Part shown: piece after piece, positions 34,062 through 44,081 of the stretch
How the letters are laid out: every line of letters starts with the position of its first letter
Numbering within the stretch: the first letter of the stretch is position 1
Assembly: GCA_036435485.1 (NCBI GenBank)
Contig: CM071596.1
Location: 66,761,001-66,825,000, forward strand
Reading direction: 5' to 3'
Length of the DNA stretch: 64,000 bases
DNA from: Saposhnikovia divaricata
Taxonomy: Eukaryota; Streptophyta; Magnoliopsida; Apiales; Apiaceae
The notes under the pieces: generated by a model
Databases searched by the model: none
What the model was told of the DNA's origin: nothing
Seen by the model: the letters and a program-made list of their open reading frames with translations, nothing else
Made by a program: the position numbers and the translations under genes

Positions 34062-34792
34062 AATGTTGGACGTGCGTATGACATGCTCAACATGCGTATC
34101 TCAGGGCACTGTTCTCAAGTGCAGAAGTGAATTTAACGAAATGCACGCACAGCCAATATGCATATATTACCTATACGCATTTTCAAAATGCGTATACCCT
34201 GTATGCACAACGCAAATGCGTAGCCCCCTGATTATTTTGGGCACCATTCCCGCCGGTGGTCATTTTGGACGCTCCACTTTAAATTTTGGTTATTGAGGGC
34301 TTTCACCCATAGATTTGCTCACAATGTTTTAAGAAAATGAAATTTTTTTATTTTTAAATAAAATTGCTCACAGTATTTTTCGAAAAGGAAAAATTTATAA
34401 AAAATAATATATTTAACATGAAAAAGAAAATTGATTAATTATTGAAAAATATAAAAGATAACATGTTTTACCTAAAAAGAAATTTATTAATTATTAGTAA
34501 TTATAACTAATTAAATAAAAATAATTAAGTAAAAGTAATATATACCTTTAAGTAAAAATAAATAAGTAAGATTAATAGGTATTGTATCCACCCACTAATC
34601 AAATTTTGTTTCGATTATAATATAATACTACAGATACAATGCACATACGAATCAAGAAATAAATCCATCGAACTTTTAACTCAAGACATGATTGCCAATG
34701 TTAAATGCATGAGTTTTTTAGTTTAACCGGGATGGATGCTGTAGTTTTTGTAACATCTAAAATTTTAAGTGGGTTATATCCTACTTGGGTTA
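34062..34792. other. Intergenic DNA with TGCGTA repeats and a palindrome
   Basis: No gene. At 34075-34225 the hexamer TGCGTA and its complement occur at least six times, including a perfect palindrome (34172-34196). The rest (34300-34790) is AT-rich. A 77-codon ORF at 34063-34296 runs through these repeats and has no recognisable feature. Confidence 0.5.
34172..34196. repeat. Perfect 12-bp palindrome with one-base centre
   Basis: TATACGCATTTT, a single C, then AAAATGCGTATA. The arms are exact complements. It lies in a local cluster of TGCGTA motifs, which may be binding sites or the remains of a transposon end. Confidence 0.85.
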
Positions 34793-34802
34793 TAATTTAA
34801 TT

Positions 34803-35351
34803 GGGTTAAATATCTTGTTGGTCATTGAAGTCAGCCTAATGTATCAAGTTGGTCACTGAACTCAAAACGGTATCAATCAGTTCACTGAAGTCAGCCAGGA
34901 TTATCAAGTTGATCATTTTTTTGACGGAAATTACTGTCCGCAAAATTTTGTCCGAAAAATCTCCACCAAATTTTGTGAAATTAAAGTGTGTTAATCTAGA
35001 TGCTAGGGGTCTCATAAAACTTGTTTAGATTTTCATTATGAGCTCTAGATTTATATGAATCGAAAAAGAAAATTCAAGAACTAGAATTGTTCTTCTTCAA
35101 AAACTGAAATAAAACTTATCAATATTGTATCTATTTTGAAGAGAATAATCTGGGTAACACAAATATGGTCTCGGATTTTTTAAATGTTAAGTGAATCTGT
35201 AGTTATAAGCGTTTATGTCAATCTGCAGTCTGTTTCCGTCAAAAAAAAAAAGACTTAGGCTGACTTCAGTGACCTGTTTGAGTCGAATTTCAGTTCAGTG
35301 ACCATCTTGATACATTAGGCCGACTTCAGTGACCAACAAGATATTTAACCC
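34803..35351. mobile_element. Mutator-type foldback MITE A
   Basis: The ends GGGTTAAATATCTTGTTGG and its inverted copy form terminal repeats of about 100 bp (34803-34905 and 35250-35351) with substitutions. A perfect 10-bp duplication TAATTTAATT flanks it (34793-34802, 35352-35361), which fits MULE insertion. The inside is non-coding. The termini match MITE B at 41357. Confidence 0.85.
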
Positions 35352-35361
35352 TAATTTAATT

Positions 35362-36214
35362 AGCCCAGCCCATGTGCCGATTAAAGTCTAAACTACCTTT
35401 GAAGTGGGTGCACAGATTATAAGGGAAAATCAGCCCGACCCGTAAACAATTTGTAAAAGGGTGGTGACATATCCCCAAATTGAAGGTTGCACACCCTATC
35501 TTCCTTATTTTATCAAAATACCCCTTTTCTTGATTTTAATTCATTTTTTCTTTTTATTGATTTAAATGCTTAATTTTTATCCATGTTATATTGTAATATT
35601 GATACACTCACTAGATAATTAATAAATATAATAAATAATAAATATATTATTAACATGTAAATTATTTATAAAGATGAAACTATCAAAACATTTTTCAAAA
35701 ATATATGCTAATTAATGTAGTGGAGATGAAAATATATAATGAAATTAATAAAAAAATTTATTCAAATTATCGATTAAATTTCTTTGGTCAAAGAGGGTTA
35801 CTTTAATTTATTTTTCTATAACATTTTTTCAGTTATGGATTATTATCGAGTCATACAAATCAGTTTAATAGCAAAATAAGTAAGGACTAATATAGATTAC
35901 AATCATAATTGTATATCAATAACTAATAGAATTTTATATTTAAATCTCAAATTTAGTCATATCATGCACCGTTGGTGGCTAAAAATAGATAAATAAAAAC
36001 ATGAATCAATTATGACAAAAAAAAACATGTATCAATTCTTTCCAAAAAATTATAATGAATCAACAATTAATGGTTATTAGTTTAATGAAGGTTATTCTAA
36101 TCATTTAAGCAAATAGGGTATGCAACAATCAGTGTACAATGTGCATATATTACTATCCTTTGTAAAATTCTGAGGATTTAATCAAACATTATCAAACTGG
36201 TGTAGTTGAGCATT
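35362..36214. other. AT-rich intergenic DNA
   Basis: I see no gene, repeat family or regulatory structure; long A/T runs and short ORFs only. The last three bases (ATT, 36212-36214) are the left target duplication of CACTA-2. Confidence 0.5.
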
Positions 36215-36227
36215 TACTACAACAAAA

Positions 36228-36510
36228 CCGCTTAAAACCGATCGCACAAAACCAACCGTAAGGAAACGCGACACAGTAAAACCGACCGAGTGTGCGATGG
36301 TCGGTTTTAACGGAAAGGCACCCAAAAACGACATCGTGCTGCTGACGTGGTAAACTTAAAACCGACCACCTATTCGCGGTCGGTTTTAATGCTGACATGA
36401 CAACGAGAGATGAAAATGAAGAATTTTTTAGAACAAATATTTGTGATCGCATCGTCGAAATCGATACCGTTTCTTGTTAAGGGAACATAGCCGATCGATA
36501 GATCGGTCGA
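36228..36510. repeat. CACTA-2 subterminal repeats
   Basis: AAAACCGACC, GGTCGGTTTT and variants (AAAACCGATCG, AAAACCAACCG) occur about seven times in both orientations between 36231 and 36395, followed by CGATCGATAGATCGGTCGA near 36491. They are the likely transposase sites. The motif differs from that of CACTA-1 (ACCGATGTCT), so the two belong to different families. Confidence 0.8.
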
Positions 36511-36814
36511 TTTTATTTTTTGACTTTATATATTCTTTTTTAAAGTTATATTTTCTCTTTCAACACTCTTATTTCTTACAAACAAAGTAAAAAAAGAAAA
36601 GTAGCTAGAGAAGGAAATTAAAGTAGCTAGAGGAGAATTGAAGTTGAAGAATTTGAAGCTACAACATATAATGTAAGTGATTATATATGTGTGTTCATAT
36701 ATATATTTGTTCATATAATTCATATATATATATATATATATGTGTTCATATAATTCAAATATATGTGTTCATATAATTCATGTATATGTGTTTATATATA
36801 ATTCTTTTATGTAG

Positions 36815-39084
36815 ATGGAAAACATTGATCGAAGTTGGATAAGTAATCAATTACAAAGTGATAAAATTTCTTTGACTCCGGAATATAGAAATGGTGTGGA
36901 ATTTTTTTTAAAATTTGCAAGTGAAAAAGGAATGGAAGATGATAGGATGAAGTGTCCTTGTAAGCGTTGTGAAAAGAAAAGAGAGTCGAAAATCACATCA
37001 TCATAGTCATCGGGAACCTCCAAGGATAGACCAACCGGTAGATTTGAATGCGATGTTACATGATTTTGCCGGTGCACATTATGAATTTTATGACACCTCG
37101 GGTATGGGTACTTGTAATGTAGAAGAAGCTCCAAATGATAGTGCTAAGAAATTGTATGAGGTGATTGTTGAAAATAGAGCCCCTATTTATCCGGGCAATA
37201 CAAAGTATACAAGATTAAGCTTGACCGCAAAATTGTTAGAATTCAAAAACTATTCAAATTGTAGTAATAAAGCTTTTGATAGTTTGCTTGAACTTCTTGC
37301 GGATGTGTTGCCAAAGAAATGCACATTGCCCGAACTAATTATGAAATGAAAAAGATTATGAAGGGTTTGAGGGTTGAATATGAAAAAATTGATTTATGCG
37401 AGAATGATTGCATGTTATTTTATGGAGATGACAAGGATGAAATTGTATGTGATATATGTGGTAAAGATCGTTATCGGGATGTTTCGAGGAAAGATGGTAA
37501 AAAAATACCAAAAAAAATCTTAAGACATTTCCCTTTGATTCCTCGACTACAACGCTTGTACATGTCGACGCAAACATCCGATCATATGAGATTTTACAAG
37601 AATCGTGATGTGAAAGAGGGGGAAATTAGTCATCTTGCGGACGGAGATGAATGGAAAAATTTTGATCGTCGCTATCCATCATTTGCTAAAGAGATTCGAA
37701 ATAAAAGGCTTGGCTTAGCGACCGATGGTTTCAATCCATTTGGTCCTACCGGAAAGAAAACATATAGTGTATGGCCCGTGGTGGTTGTTGTCTATAATCT
37801 TCCTCTCTCAATGTGTATGAAAAAGCCTTATATGTTTATGATCGATATTATTCCGGGTCCAAATAGCATTGGCAAAGATATTAACGTTTGTCTAAGGCCT
37901 CTCATTGATGAATTGAAGATATTGTGGAATACCGGAGTGGAAACATTTGACCAATCTTCAAAGCAAAATTTTACAATGCGAGCGGCTCTTATGTGGACTA
38001 TTAATGACTTTCCCGCTATGAGTATGATAAGTGGGTGGTCGGGTAAAGGGAAAATGGGATGTCAAGTGTGTGGTGGAAGTGTGCAAGGGTTCCAATTAAA
38101 ACATTTTGGAAAATGTAGTTTTCATGGCACGAACCGAATATTCCTTGAACAAAATGATTCATTGCGCGAAAAAAGTAGTTTGTTTGATAGTGCGGAAAAA
38201 AGATTGTTTCGTGGTCGTTTTCCCGGGAAGGATGTAAAGGAGTTGCTTGACGGTTTAATTTTTCCACCACCCGGAAAGACTAATGCCAAAGTAAGAATTG
38301 TCGGTTATGGGGAAGAGCATCATTGGACTCATGTTCCAATTTTTTATGAACTCCCTTATTGGTCATCACATACTTTACGACATTCAATTGATATCGTGCA
38401 TACGGAAAAAAATGTGTTTGAAAACATAATTTTTACTATTGTAAATGGGGCAAAGTCAAAGGATCACAAGAAAGCAAGGGCGGATTGCAAACACTTTGGT
38501 GTGTTGCCTCATTTGTGGATTGATAAAAATGGTAAAAAGCACCATATTCCATAAATAGAAAACAACTTAAACTTTTGTGCCATTGGATTTGCTCATTGAA
38601 ACGTTCAGACGGTTATTCCTCAAATATATCTCGTTGTTGCAATGTTGAGGAGTGTAAATTTTTTGGATTCAAGTCGCATGATTGTCATATTTTTCTTCAA
38701 AAATTGTTACCTCTTGCAATTCGTGAGGTTCTACCGGAGCCTATTGTGGATACCTTGTTGACAATTTCAATTTTTTTTCAAGATTTATGTTCATCCGTTG
38801 TTACAAGAACCGATTTGGAAGTAATGGCAAAATTGGTTATTAGAGCTTTGTGCTTGTAGGAAACAGTTTTTACTCAAACTTGGTTTGATTCGATGGAACA
38901 TTTGATTGTACATTTAGCGGAAGAAATTAGACTAGCCGGACCCGCTTATTGGCATTGGATGTATCCAATTGAGCGTTTCTTGGGAAAATTAAAAAAAAAA
39001 GTCGCTAATAAAACAAGAGTTGAGGGTTCAAATGCCGAACGATATATGGAAGAAGAGGCTCTTAATTTTTGTTCTTTTTATTAA
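36815..39084 (+). pseudogene. CACTA-2 TNP2 transposase, broken
   Basis: Starting MENIDRSWIS, the first 55 residues are the transposase-associated zinc domain (MKCPCKRCEKK). After a frameshift near 36985 comes a Pro/Asp linker, and after another near 37320 the TNP2 core: LGLATDGFNPFG, YSVWPVVVVVYNLPLSMC, DIIPGPNSIGKDI and SGWSGKGKMGCQVC, then GEEHHWTHVPIFYELPYW and IDIVHTEKNVFENI. A third shift and a deletion near 38555 remove the join to DUF4218, which resumes at DGYSSNISRCC with GFKSHDCHIFLQKLLPL, a TAG at 38857-38859 and WMYPIERFLGKLKK. DUF4216 is absent. Confidence 0.9.
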
Positions 39085-39132
39085 ACCGACCGTCGTCGAC
39101 AGTCAGTTATGATCTGTTTTCTTGTAGTGATT

Positions 39133-39437
39133 AGTATAAGTTTATCATGATGATCTAAACAATCAAATTACTACAATGCATTAGTTGGAAATAATATTCT
39201 TTTTTAATGGAAGAATATACAATACGTTCTTAGTTAATACTTTCCCTAAAATCATTGCAAAATCTGATGTATTGAAATTAATTTGCAAATCAATTTGAGT
39301 TTGATTTGGTATGGGAGTTTCATTTCGTAAAGAAAAGAGAACACTAAACACTTGGGTACAAAATAGAAATATAAAAATTCCTATTCTCTTTTATTGAAAT
39401 TTTTGATCATCACAATTCATTAACAATATTTATTACT
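39133..39437. other. AT-rich intergenic DNA
   Basis: Starts in the right ATT duplication of CACTA-2. Nothing recognisable. Confidence 0.5.
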
Positions 39438-39443
39438 TAGCTA

Positions 39444-39706
39444 ATCTCTCCGTCCCATTTTACATGTGTTTTTTTTTATAAAAACATAAATATTAAGAGA
39501 AAATTAGTTGGATAAATTTTTCAACCAATATCCTTAATTAATATATTGAAAAATAAAAATAATATTAATTTTGAAAAAAGTCAAATTTTAAATAAAATAA
39601 ATGTAGGAATAATTTTGAAAAACTATTCTTAATTTTATATTAAAAAAAGAAAATGAACATATAATATAGGACAAATTCATTTTTCAAAAAGGACGGACGG
39701 AGAAAA
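39444..39706. mobile_element. Stowaway-like MITE
   Basis: The left end reads CTCTCCGTCCCATTTTACATG and the right end GGACGGACGGAG, inverted copies of the CTCCCTCCGTCCC terminus of Stowaway (Tc1/mariner) MITEs. The inside is AT-rich and foldback-like. A TA lies just left of it; the right TA is not clear. Confidence 0.55.
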
Positions 39707-39875
39707 ACAATTCATCACCTGTATTTATTGACGCATTATAAATCAATACCAGCGTTATTTATATCTAACACTACTAGAGTACAAATATCGTAATGTTCAA
39801 CTATTTTTGCTTGTACAATCGAAACTGTTACAAAATTATGTTATACATAGTTAACGGATCACCTGCCTACATTAT

Positions 39876-40152
39876 ATCCTATTATATAATAAGAATAAGA
39901 GGGATAATAAAGGAATACTATCATAGGTCAAGGGTTCGACTCCTAACAACAACATATATTTTATAATTATATTCTATTATATAATAAGGGTAAGAGGGAT
40001 AATAAAGGAATACTACCATAGGTCAAGGGTTCGACTCCTAACAACAACATATATTTTATAACTATTATATAATAAGAGTAAAAGGGATAATAAAGGAGTA
40101 CTACCATAGGTTAAGGGTTCGACTCCTAACAACAACATATATTTTATAAATT
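39876..40152 (+). repeat. Three tandem copies of an ~90-bp unit with a tRNA B-box motif
   Basis: Units begin ATTATATAATAAG at 39881, 39976 and 40064, so the spacing is 95 and 88 bases. Each unit carries GGTTCGACTCC (39933-39943, 40028-40038, 40116-40126), an exact fit to the tRNA B-box consensus GGTTCGANTCC, followed by TAACAACAACATATATTTTA. I see no A box at the right distance. A diverged fourth motif, GGTTCGAATCC, is at 40553-40563 in a Helitron-like segment with similar order. It may be SINE- or Helitron-derived. Confidence 0.8.
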
Positions 40153-40407
40153 AAATTTAAACTCACTAATACAAAGCTTAATTAATAAACGCACTGAGTT
40201 TGTTTATGTCTCGACCTAAAAATCTTCTCATCATATTCTGTCCATGCTTACTTTTATTAATAAATACGTATATAATTGTTAGTTAATTATATATTATTAT
40301 ATAATAAAATTAAGAGAAAAATTGTAAAAAAATAATAGCATAAATCAAGAGCTAATCAATGATATATTAAATCTATACTGTATCAATAATATATTAAATC
40401 TATATTA

Positions 40408-40874
40408 TCTATACTCTACTATAATAAGTAAAAGTGGTATATTTTGTAGTTTGGTTTTATTTATCCCTTTCATTCACAACCGTTAGATAGTTAGCTCAAA
40501 TAGATGATGGTCGTTGGATATAATAATAAAATTGTTATACACAGAGATCTAAGGTTCGAATCCTGTCAACAACATTTTAATTTAAAATTAATACTAAAAA
40601 ATGTTAGTTAAAATTTACGTTTCAGAATGATGTTTTTGGCACGTATTTTAAGACACAGTTTAAAGGTAGTTTCATAACTTATTTTAAAAATTTTCTGTTT
40701 TTGTATAAAAATATATACATCTTAAAATACATCTTAAAATGCGTGCCATAAAGTGTAAAAAGAAATGTAAAGAATTGGTTGGGACGGAGGGAGTAATATT
40801 ATGTAATTATACTATAAGTAAATTAAAAAAAATTAAAAATAATCTGTACTTTGCACGGGCTATAAGGTAGTATA
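40408..40874 (+). mobile_element. Helitron-like remnant with a Stowaway-like end inside
   Basis: TCTATACTCTACTATAATAAG preceded by A is a plausible Helitron 5' end, and CTTTGCACGGGCTATAAGG at 40850-40868 resembles Helitron 3' ends, but the final CTRRT is missing. Inside, GGGACGGAGGGAG|TA at 40781-40795 is a Stowaway-type end whose partner is lost; inverted GGCACGTATTTTAAG-type arms lie at 40636 and 40734. No coding. Confidence 0.4.
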
Positions 40875-41346
40875 AATAATGTAACAAACACAGGAAGACA
40901 ACAAGATGCAACAATAAATTGTTTAGCTTGTTTAATAGTACTCAATTTAATTGGTGAGAGATCCAAAACGCTGTGTTGTTGGAGACATGGAGTCATAAAC
41001 TTCCAAGTTGCGTGGACGCTAGACATAAGAAATAAAAGTAGAGATTAATGTCACTTAACAATTGCAGGATCCTACCAGCTAACATGCTACCTCATTTCTG
41101 GTACATGGTATTTGAACTTTTATTATTAGATTACTCAACAAATTACACATGAATGTATGATCGCATCCACCGGTACATATAGTTTATGTTTAATACCGCA
41201 CTTAATGATTTCATCGCAATTTTGGACCTGACCCGAGTTTTTCTTATTGCTTGATATTTTTTTGCGCGTACTGTAGTAGGTATTATGGTGGTTAGTACTA
41301 CTTTGAAAGTTTCAAACATTTTGCATAATTATGAACTTTGGCTTCA
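40875..41346. other. Intergenic DNA
   Basis: No gene or repeat recognised; the ORF on the - strand at 40823-41026 crosses the Helitron-like end and has no supporting feature. Confidence 0.5.
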
Positions 41347-41356
41347 TAATTGTTTC

Positions 41357-41911
41357 GCCTTAAATATCAAATTGGTCATTGAAGTGGTAACCATATATCA
41401 CTTTACTCACTGATTTCAACGGGATTTCATTTCGATCACTTAAGTCATAATAATTATCAAACAGATACATATAAATATGTGATCGAAAATTAAAATAATT
41501 TTTTGTTAGGTTCTATACATTTTTTTTCAATGCCACCATAGTCAAATGAAAAGTCATGGGTTCTAATATTTTAGATAATATATTTAAATTTTTTAAAATC
41601 TATTTACTATTTACTTTTAATTAAATCAAAGAAAATAACTAGAAAATTAAATATAATTAGTAAATAAATTTTAAAAATTTTAAATATATTATCTAAAATA
41701 TTAGAACCCGTGACTTTTCATTTGGTTATGGTGGCATTGAAGAAAAAATATATTGAACTTAACAAAAATTTATTTTAATTCTCGATCACATATATAGATG
41801 TATCTGTTTGATATTTATTATGACTTAATTGATTCAAATGAGACACCGTTGAAATAAGTGAGTAAAGTGATACATGGTCTCCACTTCAGTGACCAATTTG
41901 ATATTTAACCC
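41357..41911. mobile_element. Mutator-type foldback MITE B
   Basis: Nearly the whole element folds on itself: arms of about 260 bp (from 41357 and ending 41911) pair with scattered mismatches, around a short centre near 41640. The ends (right end inverted GGGTTAAATATCAAATTGG) match MITE A. Flanks TAATTGTTTC (41347-41356) and TAATTATTTC (41912-41921) form a 10-bp duplication with one change. The long hairpin could give double-stranded RNA if transcribed. Confidence 0.85.
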
Positions 41912-42028
41912 TAATTATTTCTCATCTTTTACATGTAAGATATTGTACTCTTTCATACATTTAAATATTATCTGAAATATAAATATAACTTTACTATATA
42001 AAGTTATATGTAAGATATTGTATTCTTT

Positions 42029-42058
42029 CATATTTCAAATAAAGGTGTACTATATAAA

Positions 42059-42107
<49 letters not shown>

Positions 42108-42138
42108 CTTTATATAGTAAACCTTTATCTGAAATATG
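42029..42138. repeat. 33-bp inverted repeat around a (TA)n core
   Basis: CATATTTCAAATAAAGGTG... at 42029-42061 pairs with 42106-42138 with two mismatches. The 44-bp loop is almost pure TA repeat. The left arm is itself a second copy of a nearby unit (about 41938-41995). Extrusion as a cruciform is plausible. Confidence 0.8.
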
Positions 42139-42315
42139 AAAAATGCTAGAGCTACCAAATTGGGTACCAAAAATTGTTACCAAATGACCTGACATTATTT
42201 TGATTGGTTATAATTGTAATGGGCCCGTCAGGGCCATCCAATTAAAACATCCCAAAATGCCAAGTAATTAGTGCCATTTCATTTGGTATCCAATTTGGTA
42301 CCTCTAGCACTACTC
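42137..42315. mobile_element. hAT-type MITE
   Basis: Terminal inverted segments GCTAGAGCTACCAAATTGG and, on the other strand, GCTAGAGGTACCAAATTGG lie near both ends. An 8-bp CTGAAATA flanks it at 42129-42136 and 42316-42323, the size made by hAT elements. Only 179 bp, no coding. The left duplication overlaps the palindrome arm, so the palindrome was probably the target. Confidence 0.7.
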
Positions 42316-42349
42316 CTGAAATAATACGTGATGTATAAGTAAAATCTAC

Positions 42350-43941
42350 TGATAAGTGGATTTATATCCACTTGGATCATTCTATTTCGGCTTAAATTAG
42401 TATTTTGTATCTCAAGTATTGGTGTGTTTTAATCCGTTTTTGTGAAGATTGTGCAGGTTATAGTTTTTATGTAGGTGTGGAGGTTTTGTTGAATAAACAG
42501 AGTCTTTAAGCTTCAAAGTGCAAGTGCTTCAAGTTGCAAAAGAAAGTGGAGAGGAAATTAGCACAAGGGAAAAATCAGACAGCAGTGCGCGCGGGCGCGC
42601 TCAGATAATGCACACACCGCGCGCGGGCGCGCTCAGGATTGGCAGATTTTTCTTGCGCGCGGGCGCGCTGGAAATGAGATACAGGTGCGCGCGGCCGCGG
42701 CCAGGCCTGACAGAAACTTACTGGAATTCGGTTTTAAAGAGGAAATTGCTGATTTTCTTTTCCTATTCAATATGGAAGTTGTTTTAAACGATTTGAAGCT
42801 TCTGGAAGTTAATTTAAACATGGGAATTGCAATTCTAATCCTATCAAAGATGGAAAATTACCGGAATTCTATTCTAATTCAAAGACGGTAATAGCTTGGT
42901 CAAGGAGGCACTTGGGGGCTATAAATACACACCTTGGGGCACATCAAATCGACACAATCTACACACCATAATTCGTTCAGAGCACGAGAGAGAGAAGCCA
43001 AGGCGAGGATTGTGACGACAAGAAGATCTAGTCATAGTTTTCTTGTATTTCTCGTTTAGGTGTATCTATTGGATGCTTGTTACTTTTCCGGATTTGTTTG
43101 CTAAACCTTATTCTATTATTGATTTATTCATCTTACTTATCTTGTTTACTACCATGCTTTCATCAAATCCCATGGTGACGAAAAGTTCGATTATGAACTA
43201 ATCGTTGTCGTGGATTTATCTATGTAGCTTAATAGTTTGCATGCCTTAGAGATTTACGTGTGGTGAATTCTTGATATCCTTGTATGGTTGTGCTTATGGT
43301 ATTTAGGTGCGCCGCAAACATCTAATTTGTTAATCTCTTGCTAAACGAGAGTGGATCTTGGGATTTAGAACTTGCCATGCTAGCATAGGATAGGTTGATG
43401 TTAAGCATCATGATTTGTGGCATGAATAGAGATATTATGCTACCCTATGTGATCTAAGTGGATAACTTGTGCTTAAACCTTTATGTTTTCAAATTCTATA
43501 GAGATATAGGGTCTAAACATAATAGGTGTCTATTCATCTTCTATCTCTTTTGTGGATGTATGTGTAGTTTGGTACTAGTATACCGAGAGGTAACTTTTAC
43601 TTGATTCGTGTTATCCGATCAGATATCAAAACCATCGCATGTTTTAATCGAAGGCTGCAACTCTGAGTGAAGTAGATAATGAAACTAGGATTCCATGTTT
43701 ATTCTCATACCAGTAATTCGATTTTAATTCTTGTCACTTAGTTAATTCTTAATTTTATAATTTGCATCTTAGTTCAATTTAGGTAATCAAAACCATATTT
43801 GTTATTTTTCTTAGCAGTGAATTAAAACCATACATTATTGCATAGGCATATTTTCTGAATAAAACTCAACCAGATCTCTGCGGAATGAACTTTAATTGTA
43901 TTACTCGTGACTACGTGCGCTTGCGTAATTATAGCATAACA
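42350..43941 (+). repeat. Athila-2 5' LTR
   Basis: It starts TGATAAGTGGATTTATATCC and ends TTATAGCATAACA. A GC-rich block with four GCGCGCGGGCGCGCT-like units is at 42586-42705, in an otherwise AT-rich LTR. Near 43210 it lacks 11 bp present in the other LTR, between two short GTGG repeats, so this copy has the deletion. ORFs at 42518-42891 are chance reads through the GC block. Confidence 0.95.
42920..42927 (+). promoter_or_regulatory. Athila-2 LTR TATA box
   Basis: TATAAATA in the context GGGGGCTATAAATACACACC, about 215 bases after the GC-rich block; the same box is at 48862-48869 in the 3' LTR. Transcription would start about 30 bases downstream. Confidence 0.75.
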
Positions 43942-43947
43942 AGTTTT

Positions 43948-43965
43948 TGGCGCCGCTGCCGGGGA
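43948..43965 (+). other. Athila-2 primer binding site (tRNA-Asp type)
   Basis: TGGCGCCGCTGCCGGGGA, six bases after the LTR, differs from the complement of the plant tRNA-Asp 3' end at one base. Confidence 0.88.
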
Positions 43966-44081
43966 TCATCGGTGTTTTTATTTTAGTTTATGTGCTTGTC
44001 AATAGTGGTCGTTAGCGTTCACTGACTCGGATTTCTTACTTAATTTGTTTGTTTGTGGTGTTTGCAGGTACTTAGGTTTGT

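Larger units (their letters stand above)
36215..39129 (+). mobile_element. CACTA-2: short defective CACTA transposon
   Basis: The ends are TACTACAACAAAAC (left, two changes from the CACTACAAGAAAAC complement of the right end) and GTTTTCTTGTAGTG. Flanking ATT at 36212-36214 and 39130-39132 is the 3-bp duplication. It contains a broken TNP2 transposase and left-end subterminal repeats of AAAACCGACC; the right end holds only a short ACCGACCGTCG piece. At 2.9 kb it is much shorter than autonomous CACTA elements. A TATATA box at about 36527 precedes the transposase. Confidence 0.88.

Noticed and set aside
34063..34296. 77-codon ORF after the copia-2 LTR
   Set aside because: Covers the TGCGTA repeats and palindrome; Cys-rich look comes from repeat sequence, no leader or promoter seen.
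39933..40126. tRNA genes at the GGTTCGACTCC motifs
   Set aside because: Only the B-box is present; no acceptor stem, anticodon arm or A box at the right spacing.
42518..42891. ORFs of 62-89 codons in the Athila-2 LTR
   Set aside because: They read through the GC-rich repeat block, are repeated in both LTRs on both strands and show no protein features.
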